DNA of 11,064 nucleotides from NCBI GenBank assembly GCA_002400675.1, contig NVQY01000071.1:1-11064 (forward strand), given 5' to 3'. Shown piece by piece: positions 1 to 7,915 of the stretch. Position numbers and translations under genes: made by a program. Position 1 is the first letter of the stretch. Each line of letters starts with the position of its first letter. This stretch comes from Paracoccaceae bacterium. Lineage in GTDB: Bacteria; Pseudomonadota; Alphaproteobacteria; Rhodobacterales; Rhodobacteraceae. Under the pieces are notes generated by a model. It had not been told where the DNA came from. It saw only the letters and a list, made by a program, of their open reading frames with translations, and did no database searches.

Positions 1-156
1 CCATTGCGAGAACAGGCGTTGAAAATGCGCCGCACTCATGTCCATCTGACCTGCCAACTGGTCAAGGGTCATGCCTTCGCCGCCCTGATCAATCAGCTCG
101 ATCGCCCGACGCATGACGTTGTAGTGGTAACCGTTCTCTGGGGTTTGCGTGTTCAT
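1..156 (-). CDS. Ada-like HTH/methylated-DNA-cysteine methyltransferase, N-terminal part (partial)
   Basis: Only the first 52 codons are visible; the frame runs off the left edge. Translation from the ATG at 156-154 gives an AraC-type helix-turn-helix start. A helix with RRAIELIDQGGEGMTLDQLA is followed by the recognition region with MDMSAAHFQRLFSQW, which resembles the AraC domain of Ada (compare the 'S..HFQR.F..W' pattern). There is no room for an N-terminal Ada zinc domain, so this is probably the short form in which the AraC domain is fused directly to an O6-methylguanine-DNA methyltransferase domain lying outside the window. Such a protein would repair alkylated guanine by suicide methyl transfer and may also act as a regulator. 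It is divergent from nth, another DNA repair gene, which fits. The methyltransferase half is inferred, not seen; a plain AraC-family regulator is the alternative. Confidence 0.7.
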   Translation of the reverse strand, partial: MNTQTPENGYHYNVMRRAIELIDQGGEGMTLDQLAGQMDMSAAHFQRLFSQW

Positions 157-174
157 AAGAGTTCTTTCTGGTTC
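151..174. promoter_or_regulatory. Three GTTC repeats at 10-base spacing in the Ada-like/nth divergent region
   Basis: GTTC occurs at 151-154, 161-164 and 171-174, exactly 10 bases apart; the first overlaps the start codon of the Ada-like gene, and a further copy lies inside that gene at 133-136. The alphaproteobacterial LexA site is GTTC-N7-GTTC, so the half-sites here match but the gap (N6) is one base short. It may be a degenerate operator in the leader of the repair gene. No function is shown. Confidence 0.25.
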
Positions 175-230
175 TGATGCCAAAAATAGAGGCACACGGC
201 GCGTGATGCGACCCGAAACTTGCGCTTTGT

Positions 231-243
231 CGTTGCGGCAACG
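231..243. repeat. 13-base inverted repeat upstream of nth
   Basis: CGTTGC and GCAACG are perfect inverted arms around a single central G, ending 26 bases before the nth start codon. This could be an operator or a small hairpin in the nth leader. I do not recognise it as a known regulator site, and it may be chance. Confidence 0.3.
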
Positions 244-269
244 CGGATCGCACGGCATTAAGGCGCGAA

Positions 270-917
270 ATGGCAAAGCAACTCGACTATCATACCATCC
301 GCGAGATTTTCACGCGGTTTCAGGCCAATGAACCCGAACCCAAGGGCGAATTGGACCATGTGAACGCCTATACCCTCGTTGTCGCCGTCGCCCTTAGTGC
401 GCAGGCCACGGATGTTGGCGTCAACAAGGCTACCCGCGACTTGTTCAAACTTGCCGACACGCCGCAAAAGATGCTTGATCTGGGCGAAGAGGCCCTGATC
501 GGCCATATCAAAACCATCGGCCTTTATCGCACCAAGGCCAAAAACGTGATGAAGATGGCGCGCATTCTGGTCGAGGAATTCAACGGCGAGGTGCCCAATT
601 CCCGCGCCGCCCTGCAATCGCTGCCCGGTGTCGGGCGCAAGACCGCCAATGTGGTTCTGAACATGTGGTGGCACCAACCCGCCCAAGCCGTGGACACGCA
701 TATTTTCCGCGTCGGCAACCGCAGCGGCATCGCCCCCGGCAAAGACGTTGACGCAGTGGAACGCGCCGTAGAGGACAACATCCCGGCCGATTTTCAACAA
801 CACGCACACCACTGGCTGATCCTGCACGGCCGTTACACCTGCAAAGCACGCAAACCGCTGTGTGGCACCTGCCTCATCCGCGATCTGTGCCAATTCGAGG
901 AAAAATACATACCATGA
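270..917 (+). CDS. nth: Endonuclease III (DNA glycosylase/AP lyase)
   Basis: This is a base excision repair enzyme that removes oxidised pyrimidines and cleaves the abasic site by beta-elimination. At 215 residues it is close to the family's usual length. The helix-hairpin-helix LPGVGRKTA lies at about 118-126, with the catalytic lysine at K124 and the catalytic aspartate at D142 in VDTHIFRV. The C-terminal 4Fe-4S cluster motif C-X6-C-X2-C-X5-C is complete at C191, C198, C201 and C207. The track HHWLILHGRYTC is nearly identical to E. coli Nth. The ATG at 270 is preceded by AAGG at 260-263, 6 bases away. Its stop codon overlaps the next gene's start (ATGA at 914-917), so the downstream kinase is probably translationally coupled. 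It diverges from an Ada-like repair gene. Confidence 0.97.
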   Translation: MAKQLDYHTIREIFTRFQANEPEPKGELDHVNAYTLVVAVALSAQATDVGVNKATRDLFKLADTPQKMLDLGEEALIGHIKTIGLYRTKAKNVMKMARILVEEFNGEVPNSRAALQSLPGVGRKTANVVLNMWWHQPAQAVDTHIFRVGNRSGIAPGKDVDAVERAVEDNIPADFQQHAHHWLILHGRYTCKARKPLCGTCLIRDLCQFEEKYIP

Positions 918-1903
918 AGACCTATCAACTCGTCGGAATCGGCAATGCGGTTGTCGATGTGATCACCCAAAGCGACGACAGCTTTCTTGACCATATGGGC
1001 ATCGAGAAAGGCATCATGCAGCTGATCGAACGCGACCGCGCAGAGGTTCTGTACGGTGCCATGGAAACCCGCGTGCAGACGCCGGGCGGATCGGTGGCCA
1101 ACACCATCGCCGGGGCTGGGGCGCTGGGGCTAAAGACTGCATTCATTGGCCGGGTGCATGATGATGCGCTGGGGCATTTCTATGCGGATGCGATGAACGA
1201 TGCGGGCATTGATTTCGTCAATCCCCCGGTCAAAGGCGGCGAATTGCCGTCGTCCCGGTCGATGATCTTTGTGTCGCCCGATGGCGAGCGGTCGATGAAC
1301 ACCTATCTGGGCATTTCGTCCGAACTCAGCTCTGATGACGTGCCGGGCGATGTCGCCGGTGGCGCGGACCTGATGTTCCTTGAGGGCTACCTGTTCGACA
1401 AACCCAAGGGCAAGGCGGCGTTTCTTGAGGCCGCGCGCACCTGCCGCAAAAACGGCGGCAAGATCGGTATCGCCATTTCTGACCCGTTCTGCGTTGACCG
1501 CCATCGCGGTGATTTCCTGTCGCTGATCGAACACGAGGTGGATTTTGTGATCGGCAACGAGGACGAGATCAAATCGCTGTTCGAAACCGACCGGCTTGAG
1601 GATGCGCTGATGCTGACGGCGGCGCTGTGCCCGCTGGTGGTCTGCACCCGCTCCGGCGACGGCGTAAGCGTGATGGAAGGTACCGTGCGCACTGACGTGC
1701 CGGTGGAAAAGATCGTGCCGGTGGACGCCACCGGGGCCGGCGATCAGTTCGCCGCCGGGTTCCTGTTTGGCATGGCAACCGGGCGCGATGTGGAAACCAG
1801 CGCGCGCATCGGCTGTGTTTGCGCCGGCGAAGTCATCACCCACATCGGCCCACGCCCCGAGGCAGACATGGCCACATTGCTGAAAACCGCAGGGCTGATC
1901 TAG
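914..1903 (+). CDS. PfkB-family carbohydrate kinase, adenosine kinase type
   Basis: This cytoplasmic kinase of the ribokinase/PfkB family has 329 residues. The family phosphorylates sugars or nucleosides with ATP; the closest annotated type in alphaproteobacteria is adenosine kinase (adenosine to AMP, purine salvage). The PGGSVAN motif at 57-63 is the sugar/ribose-binding region, NEDE at 215-218 is the metal/phosphate-side motif, and DATGAGD at 271-277 is PfkB signature 2, with D277 the catalytic base and GAG the anion hole. The frame could begin at 860, but 914 is the better start: its ATG overlaps the nth stop as ATGA and yields the usual N-terminus, YQLVGIGNAVVDV. The exact substrate cannot be read from the motifs; inosine/guanosine or ribose kinase activity remains possible. 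It sits between nth and a GNAT gene in one operon. Confidence 0.88.
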   Translation: MKTYQLVGIGNAVVDVITQSDDSFLDHMGIEKGIMQLIERDRAEVLYGAMETRVQTPGGSVANTIAGAGALGLKTAFIGRVHDDALGHFYADAMNDAGIDFVNPPVKGGELPSSRSMIFVSPDGERSMNTYLGISSELSSDDVPGDVAGGADLMFLEGYLFDKPKGKAAFLEAARTCRKNGGKIGIAISDPFCVDRHRGDFLSLIEHEVDFVIGNEDEIKSLFETDRLEDALMLTAALCPLVVCTRSGDGVSVMEGTVRTDVPVEKIVPVDATGAGDQFAAGFLFGMATGRDVETSARIGCVCAGEVITHIGPRPEADMATLLKTAGLI

Positions 1904-1907
1904 CGCG

Positions 1908-2531
1908 ATGGCGGGCGGCGTTCTGGACAACGGGTTTCACGATGTACCGCCGGGTAGGCTGGCCACGGTTGTAACCCACCTTGAGATGCGCGCGCCTGCG
2001 CCCTTGCGCCCCTGCGTGACCCCGGACGGGGTGACGCTGGAACTTATCAGCGCGCCGGATGTGGCGTGGTATCGCGATCTCTACAATCGGGTCGGCGCGC
2101 AGGACTGGCTGTGGTTTTCACGGTTGAAACTGTCGGATAAAGCGATGGCGGCGGTGATCTGTGATCCGCAGGTAGCGGTTTACGCTTTGATGCGTGACGG
2201 CCAGGCCGAAGGGTTGCTTGAGCTTGATTTCCGCCAGCCCGGTGCCTGTGAACTGGCATATTTTGGCGTGACCAAGACCCTGATCGGCACCACAGCCAGC
2301 CGGTTTGCGATGAACGAGGCGATCACGCTGGCATGGGCGCAGCCGATACAGCGGTTCCATGTGCATACCTGCACGCTGGACCACCCGGCGGCGTTGCCCT
2401 TCTACATCCGTTCAGGTTTCACCCCCATCCGCCAACAGATCGAGATCGACGACGACCCGCGCGTGACCGGCAGTTTCCCACGCGACGCCGGACCACATGT
2501 GCCGATCTTCGATTGCGACGAAAGCCTGTAA
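1908..2531 (+). CDS. GNAT family N-acetyltransferase
   Basis: This is a 207-residue protein of the Gcn5-related acetyltransferase fold, which moves an acetyl group from acetyl-CoA to an amine; the substrate is unknown. An N-terminal block with FHDVPPGRLATVVTHLEMR (about 10-28) is followed by the acetyltransferase core. ELAYFGV (115-121) is the beta-4 strand, and LDHPAALPFYIRSGF (157-171) is the C-terminal 'N..A..FY...GF'-type motif. The acetyl-CoA pyrophosphate loop at 126-132 reads IGTTASR, where the Q/R-x-x-G-x-G/A consensus expects Gly or Ala at the residue here occupied by T129, so it is degenerate. The ATG starts 5 bases after the kinase's last stop base, with only a distant AGGG (1891-1894) as ribosome site, so translation probably depends on coupling. 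It is the last gene of the nth operon. Confidence 0.83.
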   Translation: MAGGVLDNGFHDVPPGRLATVVTHLEMRAPAPLRPCVTPDGVTLELISAPDVAWYRDLYNRVGAQDWLWFSRLKLSDKAMAAVICDPQVAVYALMRDGQAEGLLELDFRQPGACELAYFGVTKTLIGTTASRFAMNEAITLAWAQPIQRFHVHTCTLDHPAALPFYIRSGFTPIRQQIEIDDDPRVTGSFPRDAGPHVPIFDCDESL

Positions 2532-2545
2532 AGGCTTGAGAAGCC
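2522..2545. terminator. Possible weak hairpin between convergent operons
   Basis: AAGCCT (2522-2527) and AGGCTT (2532-2537) form a perfect 6-base stem around a GTAA loop that contains the GNAT stop codon. GGCTT (2533-2537) can alternatively pair with AAGCC (2541-2545). It lies exactly between the convergent GNAT and cbpM ends, where a shared terminator would be expected. There is no T-tract on either side, so intrinsic termination is doubtful. Confidence 0.3.
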
Positions 2546-2549
2546 GCCC

Positions 2550-2894
2550 CTAGTCACCCGATCGCGCCTGAAACAGAACCTCGCCCAGACGGGCGCGCAC
2601 GTCGGCCTGTTCGGCCTCGATCGCCTCCAGCACCACGCGCAACTCGGCGCGCACCCCGTGCAGCTGGTCAACCAGTGACATCACCATGCCCAGCGCGTCC
2701 TCTTGCAGGTCGTACTGATCGCAAAGCTCGCATAGCAATTCAATCCGTGCGAGGTCGATCTGACGGTAAACCGGCCCGGATTCCGATTGCAACGGCATGA
2801 CGATTTCAGCCCGCACAAACGAGATAAGCTGTGGCCGGGTCAGCAGGGTGATGCGGGCGATAACGTCGTCTTCGGTGTATTGCGCGCCAGTCAT
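2550..2894 (-). CDS. cbpM: Chaperone modulator CbpM-like protein
   Basis: This is a 114-residue protein of the CbpM type, a MerR-like winged-helix fold that binds the J-domain of CbpA and, in E. coli, inhibits its co-chaperone activity. The helix-turn-helix-like part lies at about 15-56 and includes 'LTRPQLISFVRAEIVMP' and 'YRQIDLARIELLCELCD'. The C-terminal helix at about 62-95, with LHGVRAELRVVLEAI, is typical of the family. The start codon overlaps the cbpA stop (ATGA, 2891-2894). An AAGGGG ribosome site lies within the end of cbpA, 8 bases upstream. This coupled cbpA-cbpM order is the classical arrangement and is the main support for the assignment, because sequence identity to E. coli CbpM is low. 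Confidence 0.85.
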   Translation of the reverse strand: MTGAQYTEDDVIARITLLTRPQLISFVRAEIVMPLQSESGPVYRQIDLARIELLCELCDQYDLQEDALGMVMSLVDQLHGVRAELRVVLEAIEAEQADVRARLGEVLFQARSGD

Positions 2895-3832
2895 ATCTTC
2901 ATCCCCTTGCGTGGATCATAGGCGTGATCCTTGCGCCATTTCTCCATGAATTCTGCCAGATCGGTGTCGATTTTCGGCGGCGACACAATCGACAATTCCA
3001 CCCGTTGATCGCCATGCGTCTTGCTACCCGGAGCCTTGACCCCACGCCCGCGCAGACGCAGCACCTGCCCGCTACTGGCCCCTTTGGGAATGCCCAGATT
3101 GACGGTGCCGCCGATGGTCGGCGTGGCCACCTTGGCCCCCAGAACCGCCTCGTCCAGAGTGATCGGCAGGGTGATCACGATGTCATTGCCGTCGCGCCGG
3201 AACACCGGGTGATCGCGCACTGAAAGCGTGACCAACCCGTCACCAGAAGGGCCGCCGCCGATACCGGGCATGCCCTTGCCGCGCAGGCGGATGGTCTGGC
3301 CGTCGTTTATACCCTCGGGAATCTTCACCTCTAACGCCGCCCCATCGGGCAACTGGATCTGGGTGCTGCCGCCCTTGACTGCGTCCAAAAACGGCACCTC
3401 AAGCGAATAACGCCGGTCGGCCCCGCGGGCGCGGATATTCTGCTGGCCATAGCCATGGGTATACTGCGCACCCTCGCCCGCACGCTGGCGCAGGAATTCG
3501 GAAAAGATGTCAGAGGCATCGCCAAAATCCTGCGGGCGTTGCCCGGACCGATAGGGATTACCGGGCGCTTCGGCGTATTCACGGTAAAACTGGCGTTCCG
3601 GGCGTTCGGCCCCGGAAGCGTCAATTTCGCCCTTGTCGAACCGCGCACGGGTTTCGCTATCCTTAAGCAGGTCATAGGCCGCCGAGGCCGCCTTGAACTT
3701 GGCTTCGGCCTTTGGGTCGTCAGGCTTGAGGTCAGGGTGACAGGAGCGGGCTATCTTGCGATAGGCCTTTTTGATTTCGGCGTCGCTGGCACTTTTGGTC
3801 AGGCCAAGGGCTTTGTAGGGGTCGTTGCTCAT
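2891..3832 (-). CDS. cbpA: CbpA-type DnaJ co-chaperone (J-domain protein)
   Basis: This 313-residue class B J-protein stimulates DnaK ATPase activity and delivers unfolded substrates. The J-domain spans about 4-68, with the essential HPD motif at 32-34. A short linker rich in Gly, Arg and Gln (about 75-135) follows. The two beta-rich C-terminal substrate-binding domains lie at about 137-212 and 213-290, with HPVFRRDGNDI at their junction and KIPEGINDGQTIRLRGKG as the usual CTD signature. There are no CxxCxGxG zinc fingers, which excludes classical DnaJ and supports CbpA. The start at 3832 has a GAGG ribosome site a few bases upstream. The next gene, cbpM, overlaps its stop by 4 bases. rppH lies 58 bases upstream on the same strand, so the three could share a transcript. 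Confidence 0.93.
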   Translation of the reverse strand: MSNDPYKALGLTKSASDAEIKKAYRKIARSCHPDLKPDDPKAEAKFKAASAAYDLLKDSETRARFDKGEIDASGAERPERQFYREYAEAPGNPYRSGQRPQDFGDASDIFSEFLRQRAGEGAQYTHGYGQQNIRARGADRRYSLEVPFLDAVKGGSTQIQLPDGAALEVKIPEGINDGQTIRLRGKGMPGIGGGPSGDGLVTLSVRDHPVFRRDGNDIVITLPITLDEAVLGAKVATPTIGGTVNLGIPKGASSGQVLRLRGRGVKAPGSKTHGDQRVELSIVSPPKIDTDLAEFMEKWRKDHAYDPRKGMKI

Positions 3833-3890
3833 CTTTGCCTCTGCATTCGGGTGATCCGCAGGTCACAGATAGGGGTTGTGGTTGGGAATT

Positions 3891-4394
3891 TCAGCCCCGC
3901 GTGGTGTCGCGGGGAAGATGGTCGGAAAACGCGGTCAGAACGGATGTATAAATCTCGCGCTTAAAAGGCACGATGCTGGCCACCAGTTGATCGTGCTCAA
4001 GCCAGCGCCATTTGGTGAATTCGGGATGCTCGGTGGCGATGTTGACCTGATCGTCGCGGCCCGCAAAGCGCATCAGGAACCAGATCTGTTTCTGGCCGCG
4101 ATAACGCCCTTTCCAGATTTTCGGCACAATGTCGTGGGGTAGATCATAGGTCAGCCAGTCATCGGTCTGGGTGATGATGTCGACCAGATCGGCGGTGACG
4201 CCGGTTTCTTCCTCAAGTTCGCGCAAGGCGGCGGTGCGGGCATCTTCGCCCTTTTCCACCCCGCCCTGTGGCATCTGCCAGGCATCACCAAACCGGTCGT
4301 TGCGCTGGCCGACAAATACCCGACCCTGCGGGTTCAACAGCATGATGCCAACACAAGGACGATACGGAAGGGCGGCAATCTGATCTGGGGTCAT
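3891..4394 (-). CDS. rppH: RNA pyrophosphohydrolase (Nudix)
   Basis: This 167-residue Nudix hydrolase converts the 5'-triphosphate of mRNA (or diadenosine polyphosphates, in the IalA/NudH naming) to a monophosphate, which opens transcripts to RNase E-type decay. The N-terminus [21 protein letters not shown] is typical of RppH. The Nudix box G-X5-E-X7-R-E-L-E-E-E-T-G-V occupies 44-66 intact, with the metal-binding glutamates E61, E62 and E63 among others. DWLTYDLP and [15 protein letters not shown] further on are also RppH hallmarks. The ATG at 4394 has GGAG 8 bases upstream. It diverges from the fadH-type gene, and cbpA follows after 58 bases. A GC stem-loop covers its last codons. Confidence 0.95.
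   Translation of the reverse strand: MTPDQIAALPYRPCVGIMLLNPQGRVFVGQRNDRFGDAWQMPQGGVEKGEDARTAALRELEEETGVTADLVDIITQTDDWLTYDLPHDIVPKIWKGRYRGQKQIWFLMRFAGRDDQVNIATEHPEFTKWRWLEHDQLVASIVPFKREIYTSVLTAFSDHLPRDTTRG
3895..3914. other. GC-rich stem-loop at the 3' end of rppH
   Basis: CCCCGCG (3895-3901) and CGCGGGG (3908-3914) form a perfect 7-base GC stem with a 6-base loop. On the minus strand the rppH stop codon follows one base after the stem. No T-run follows, so a standard intrinsic terminator is unlikely. It could act as an RNA 3'-end stabiliser or partial attenuator between rppH and cbpA. Confidence 0.4.
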
Positions 4395-4424
4395 CGGGGT
4401 GCTCCGGGCGGTTTGGGTGGTCCT

Positions 4425-4452
4425 TGTTTAGCGTGCGGGGCCACGGGTGCAA
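4425..4452 (-). promoter_or_regulatory. Candidate rppH promoter
   Basis: On the minus strand TTGCAC (4452-4447) and TAAACA (4430-4425) are separated by 16 bases and lie about 30 bases before the rppH start. Both hexamers match the sigma-70 consensus only partly, so this is a weak candidate. Confidence 0.22.
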
Positions 4453-4468
4453 GGTGTTGACGCGGCGT

Positions 4469-4496
4469 TTGACGTGACAACCGGCGCAGCTAAGGT
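4469..4496 (+). promoter_or_regulatory. Candidate promoter of the fadH-type gene
   Basis: TTGACG (4469-4474) is a good -35 element. TAAGGT (4491-4496) follows after 16 bases as a weak -10, leaving a leader of about 35 bases before the ATG at 4535. A second TTGACG lies at 4457-4462. The region 4395-4534 between the divergent genes must contain promoters for both. Confidence 0.35.
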
Positions 4497-4498
4497 GA

Positions 4499-6562
<2,064 letters not shown>

Positions 6563-6632
6563 CGGTTTATCATGAAAATATGCACTGGTTCGGGCGTGAC
6601 AATCATGCCGCCCTTAGGATAGGAAAGCAGCC

Positions 6633-6809
6633 ATGGAATATGTCCCGAAAAAAAACACCGATGATGCGCTTATTCAGGAATTTCTGAACAAGGGCGGCAA
6701 AGTCAGCGTTGGCAAGACCAAGCCCCTGCCAGCCGAACTGGGTCTGAGCAAGAATGTTTGGAACAACAAGCTGACCAAAGAAGAAAAAGCCGCCCGCGAC
6801 AAGAAGTGA
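6633..6809 (+). CDS. Small lysine-rich protein of unknown function (58 aa)
   Basis: I do not recognise this short gene, but it looks real. The ATG at 6633 is preceded by an AGGAAAG ribosome site (6621-6627) at good spacing, the frame is open for 58 codons with codon choice like the neighbours, and it fills a gap otherwise empty of genes. The protein starts MEYVPKKNTDDALIQEFLNK, has a middle part with GGKVSVGKTKPLPAELGLS (21-39) and a single Trp at 43, and ends in a charged tail, KLTKEEKAARDKK. It holds 12 Lys, 1 Arg and 8 acidic residues, with no Cys, no signal peptide and no membrane segment, so it is probably soluble and cytoplasmic. The basic character could suit nucleic acid or ribosome contact, but that is speculation. 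It follows fadH by 70 bases and precedes mtfA. Confidence 0.72.
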   Translation: MEYVPKKNTDDALIQEFLNKGGKVSVGKTKPLPAELGLSKNVWNNKLTKEEKAARDKK

Positions 6810-6920
6810 TCTGACACAGCCGCACCGGTTTTCGACCCTGCCGTGCTTGTCCCCGGTTGTTTTTCGCCTGCCGGTATTTAGCTATGTCAGGCATGTTCTG
6901 GCCGGCGAGGTAAGGCACCC

Positions 6921-7730
6921 ATGGTAGTTTTTCTTATCATCCTGCTCGCCGTTGCCGGCGCGTTTGGCTACCGGCACTGGGCGCGGCAACGGCATCGCGA
7001 AACCCTTCTTGCAACCGGGCTTTCGGATCATCAGCGGGCCATTGTCGCGCATGAGGTCCCTCTGACACGCAAGCTCCCGTTGGAACTGCACGGTAAACTG
7101 GAAGGCAAGATCAACGCTTTTCTGGAACAGGTCGACTATATTGGCTGCAACGGGTTGGAGGTCACCGACGAGATGCGGCTTTCGATTGCGGCGCAGGCCT
7201 GTCTGTTGGTGGTCAACAGCGACACATGGTACGATCACCTGACCACGATCCTGATCTACCCCAGCGCCTTTAAGTCGCGAAAGCTGGAACACAGCGGCTA
7301 CGTCGTCACCGAACGCGAAACCGTGCGTATCGGTGAAAGCTGGTCGCGTGGGCCGGTCATCCTGTCCTGGGCGCATACCAGACAGGGGGCCATCAATGAC
7401 CGGGACGGCCACAACGTGGTGTTTCACGAATTCGCCCACCAGATCGACGACCTGTCGGGCCATACGGACGGCGTTCCCAACCTCGACAAGAGCCAGAAAT
7501 TCGCCGAATGGGAACGGGTGTTCGTCACCGCATACAAGAGCCACGTTCAACATGTGCAGGCCGGGCGCAAGACGGTGTTCGACGCTTACGGCGCCGAAGG
7601 GCAAGAAGAGTTTTTCGCGGTGGCCGTCGAGGTTTTCTTTGAAAGACCCGCCGCGCTAAAGGAACATGAACCGGCGGTTTACCGGCAGCTGGCCATGCTT
7701 TTCCGGCTGGAACCGACAACCTGGGCATAG
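6921..7730 (+). CDS. mtfA: MtfA-like zinc-dependent peptidase (M90 family)
   Basis: This 269-residue protein is near the length of E. coli MtfA (about 265), a zinc aminopeptidase that also binds and titrates the glucose repressor Mlc. The zinc motif HEFAH lies at 169-173. The third ligand is the glutamate in EEFFAVAVEVFFE (about 229-241), and QIDDLSGHTDGVP directly after HEFAH is typical. Residues 3-16 (VFLIILLAVAGAFG) form one hydrophobic segment, suggesting an N-terminal membrane anchor followed by a basic stretch (RHWARQRHRE) on the cytoplasmic side. The ATG at 6921 has GAGG and AAGG just upstream (6907-6915). No Mlc or PTS gene is visible here, so the regulatory role known in E. coli should not be assumed. 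Confidence 0.9.
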   Translation: MVVFLIILLAVAGAFGYRHWARQRHRETLLATGLSDHQRAIVAHEVPLTRKLPLELHGKLEGKINAFLEQVDYIGCNGLEVTDEMRLSIAAQACLLVVNSDTWYDHLTTILIYPSAFKSRKLEHSGYVVTERETVRIGESWSRGPVILSWAHTRQGAINDRDGHNVVFHEFAHQIDDLSGHTDGVPNLDKSQKFAEWERVFVTAYKSHVQHVQAGRKTVFDAYGAEGQEEFFAVAVEVFFERPAALKEHEPAVYRQLAMLFRLEPTTWA

Positions 7731-7767
7731 TCCTTTTGATCATCGCAAACCGCAGGTTCAGCCGGCA

Positions 7768-7802
7768 AAACAAGGTTGGAAACAGACCGTTCCCTTGTTT
7801 CC
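7768..7802. repeat. Overlapping inverted repeats downstream of mtfA
   Basis: AAACAAGG (7768-7775) pairs perfectly with CCTTGTTT (7793-7800) around a 17-base loop. GGAAACA (7778-7784) pairs perfectly with TGTTTCC (7796-7802) around 11 bases. The two stems share a 3' arm and exclude each other. The element begins 37 bases after the mtfA stop and ends 113 bases before the LysR start, so it may be a weak mtfA terminator or part of the regulator's control region. Confidence 0.4.
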
Positions 7803-7830
7803 ATGCCATCAACAATCCCCGACAAAACCC

Positions 7831-7839
7831 TGATATTAA
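7831..7839 (+). promoter_or_regulatory. Candidate extended -10 for the LysR gene
   Basis: TG-A-TATTAA (7831-7839) resembles an extended -10 element. I see no good -35 at normal spacing. If used, the transcript would carry a leader of about 70 bases before the ATG at 7916. Confidence 0.22.
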
Positions 7840-7850
7840 CCCACCCCTGC

Positions 7851-7914
7851 CCCGTTCCTGCCCAGATTGAGGCCGATAAATCGGTTGAGAAAAACAAGAA
7901 TATGAGGGAACGGG
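7851..7914 (+). promoter_or_regulatory. Possible ribosome-site-hiding stem in the LysR leader
   Basis: CCCGTTCC (7851-7858) is perfectly complementary to GGAACGGG (7907-7914), which covers the ribosome-binding region (GAGGGAACGGGC) of the LysR gene. The loop contains a second inverted repeat, CCGAT-AA-ATCGG (7873-7884). Another copy, CCGTTCCC (7787-7794), can pair with GGGAACGG (7906-7913). The folding is inferred from base complementarity only. Confidence 0.3.
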
Positions 7915-7915
7915 C

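Noticed and set aside
161-174. Canonical LexA box near the Ada-like gene
   Set aside because: The half-sites match but the gap is 6, not 7, so it is not called as a LexA site, only noted as a repeat.
258-893. Long minus-strand frame of 211 codons opposite nth
   Set aside because: A shadow of nth; it has no recognisable domain and the plus frame has complete endonuclease III motifs.
2161-3863. 13-base direct repeat GTGATCCGCAGGT at 2161 and 3851
   Set aside because: One such match is expected by chance in 11 kb; one copy is inside a coding region with no flanking similarity.
6572-6622. 16-codon ORF (ATG at 6572) ending just at the ribosome site of the small gene, as a possible leader peptide
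   Set aside because: It has no ribosome site and no run of a regulatory amino acid; most likely chance.
6647-6656. A_AAA_AAC slippery heptamer in frame near the start of the 58-residue gene (codons 6-8)
   Set aside because: A -1 shift here meets a TGA stop after two codons, so no extended product results; an A-rich Lys-Lys-Asn stretch explains it.
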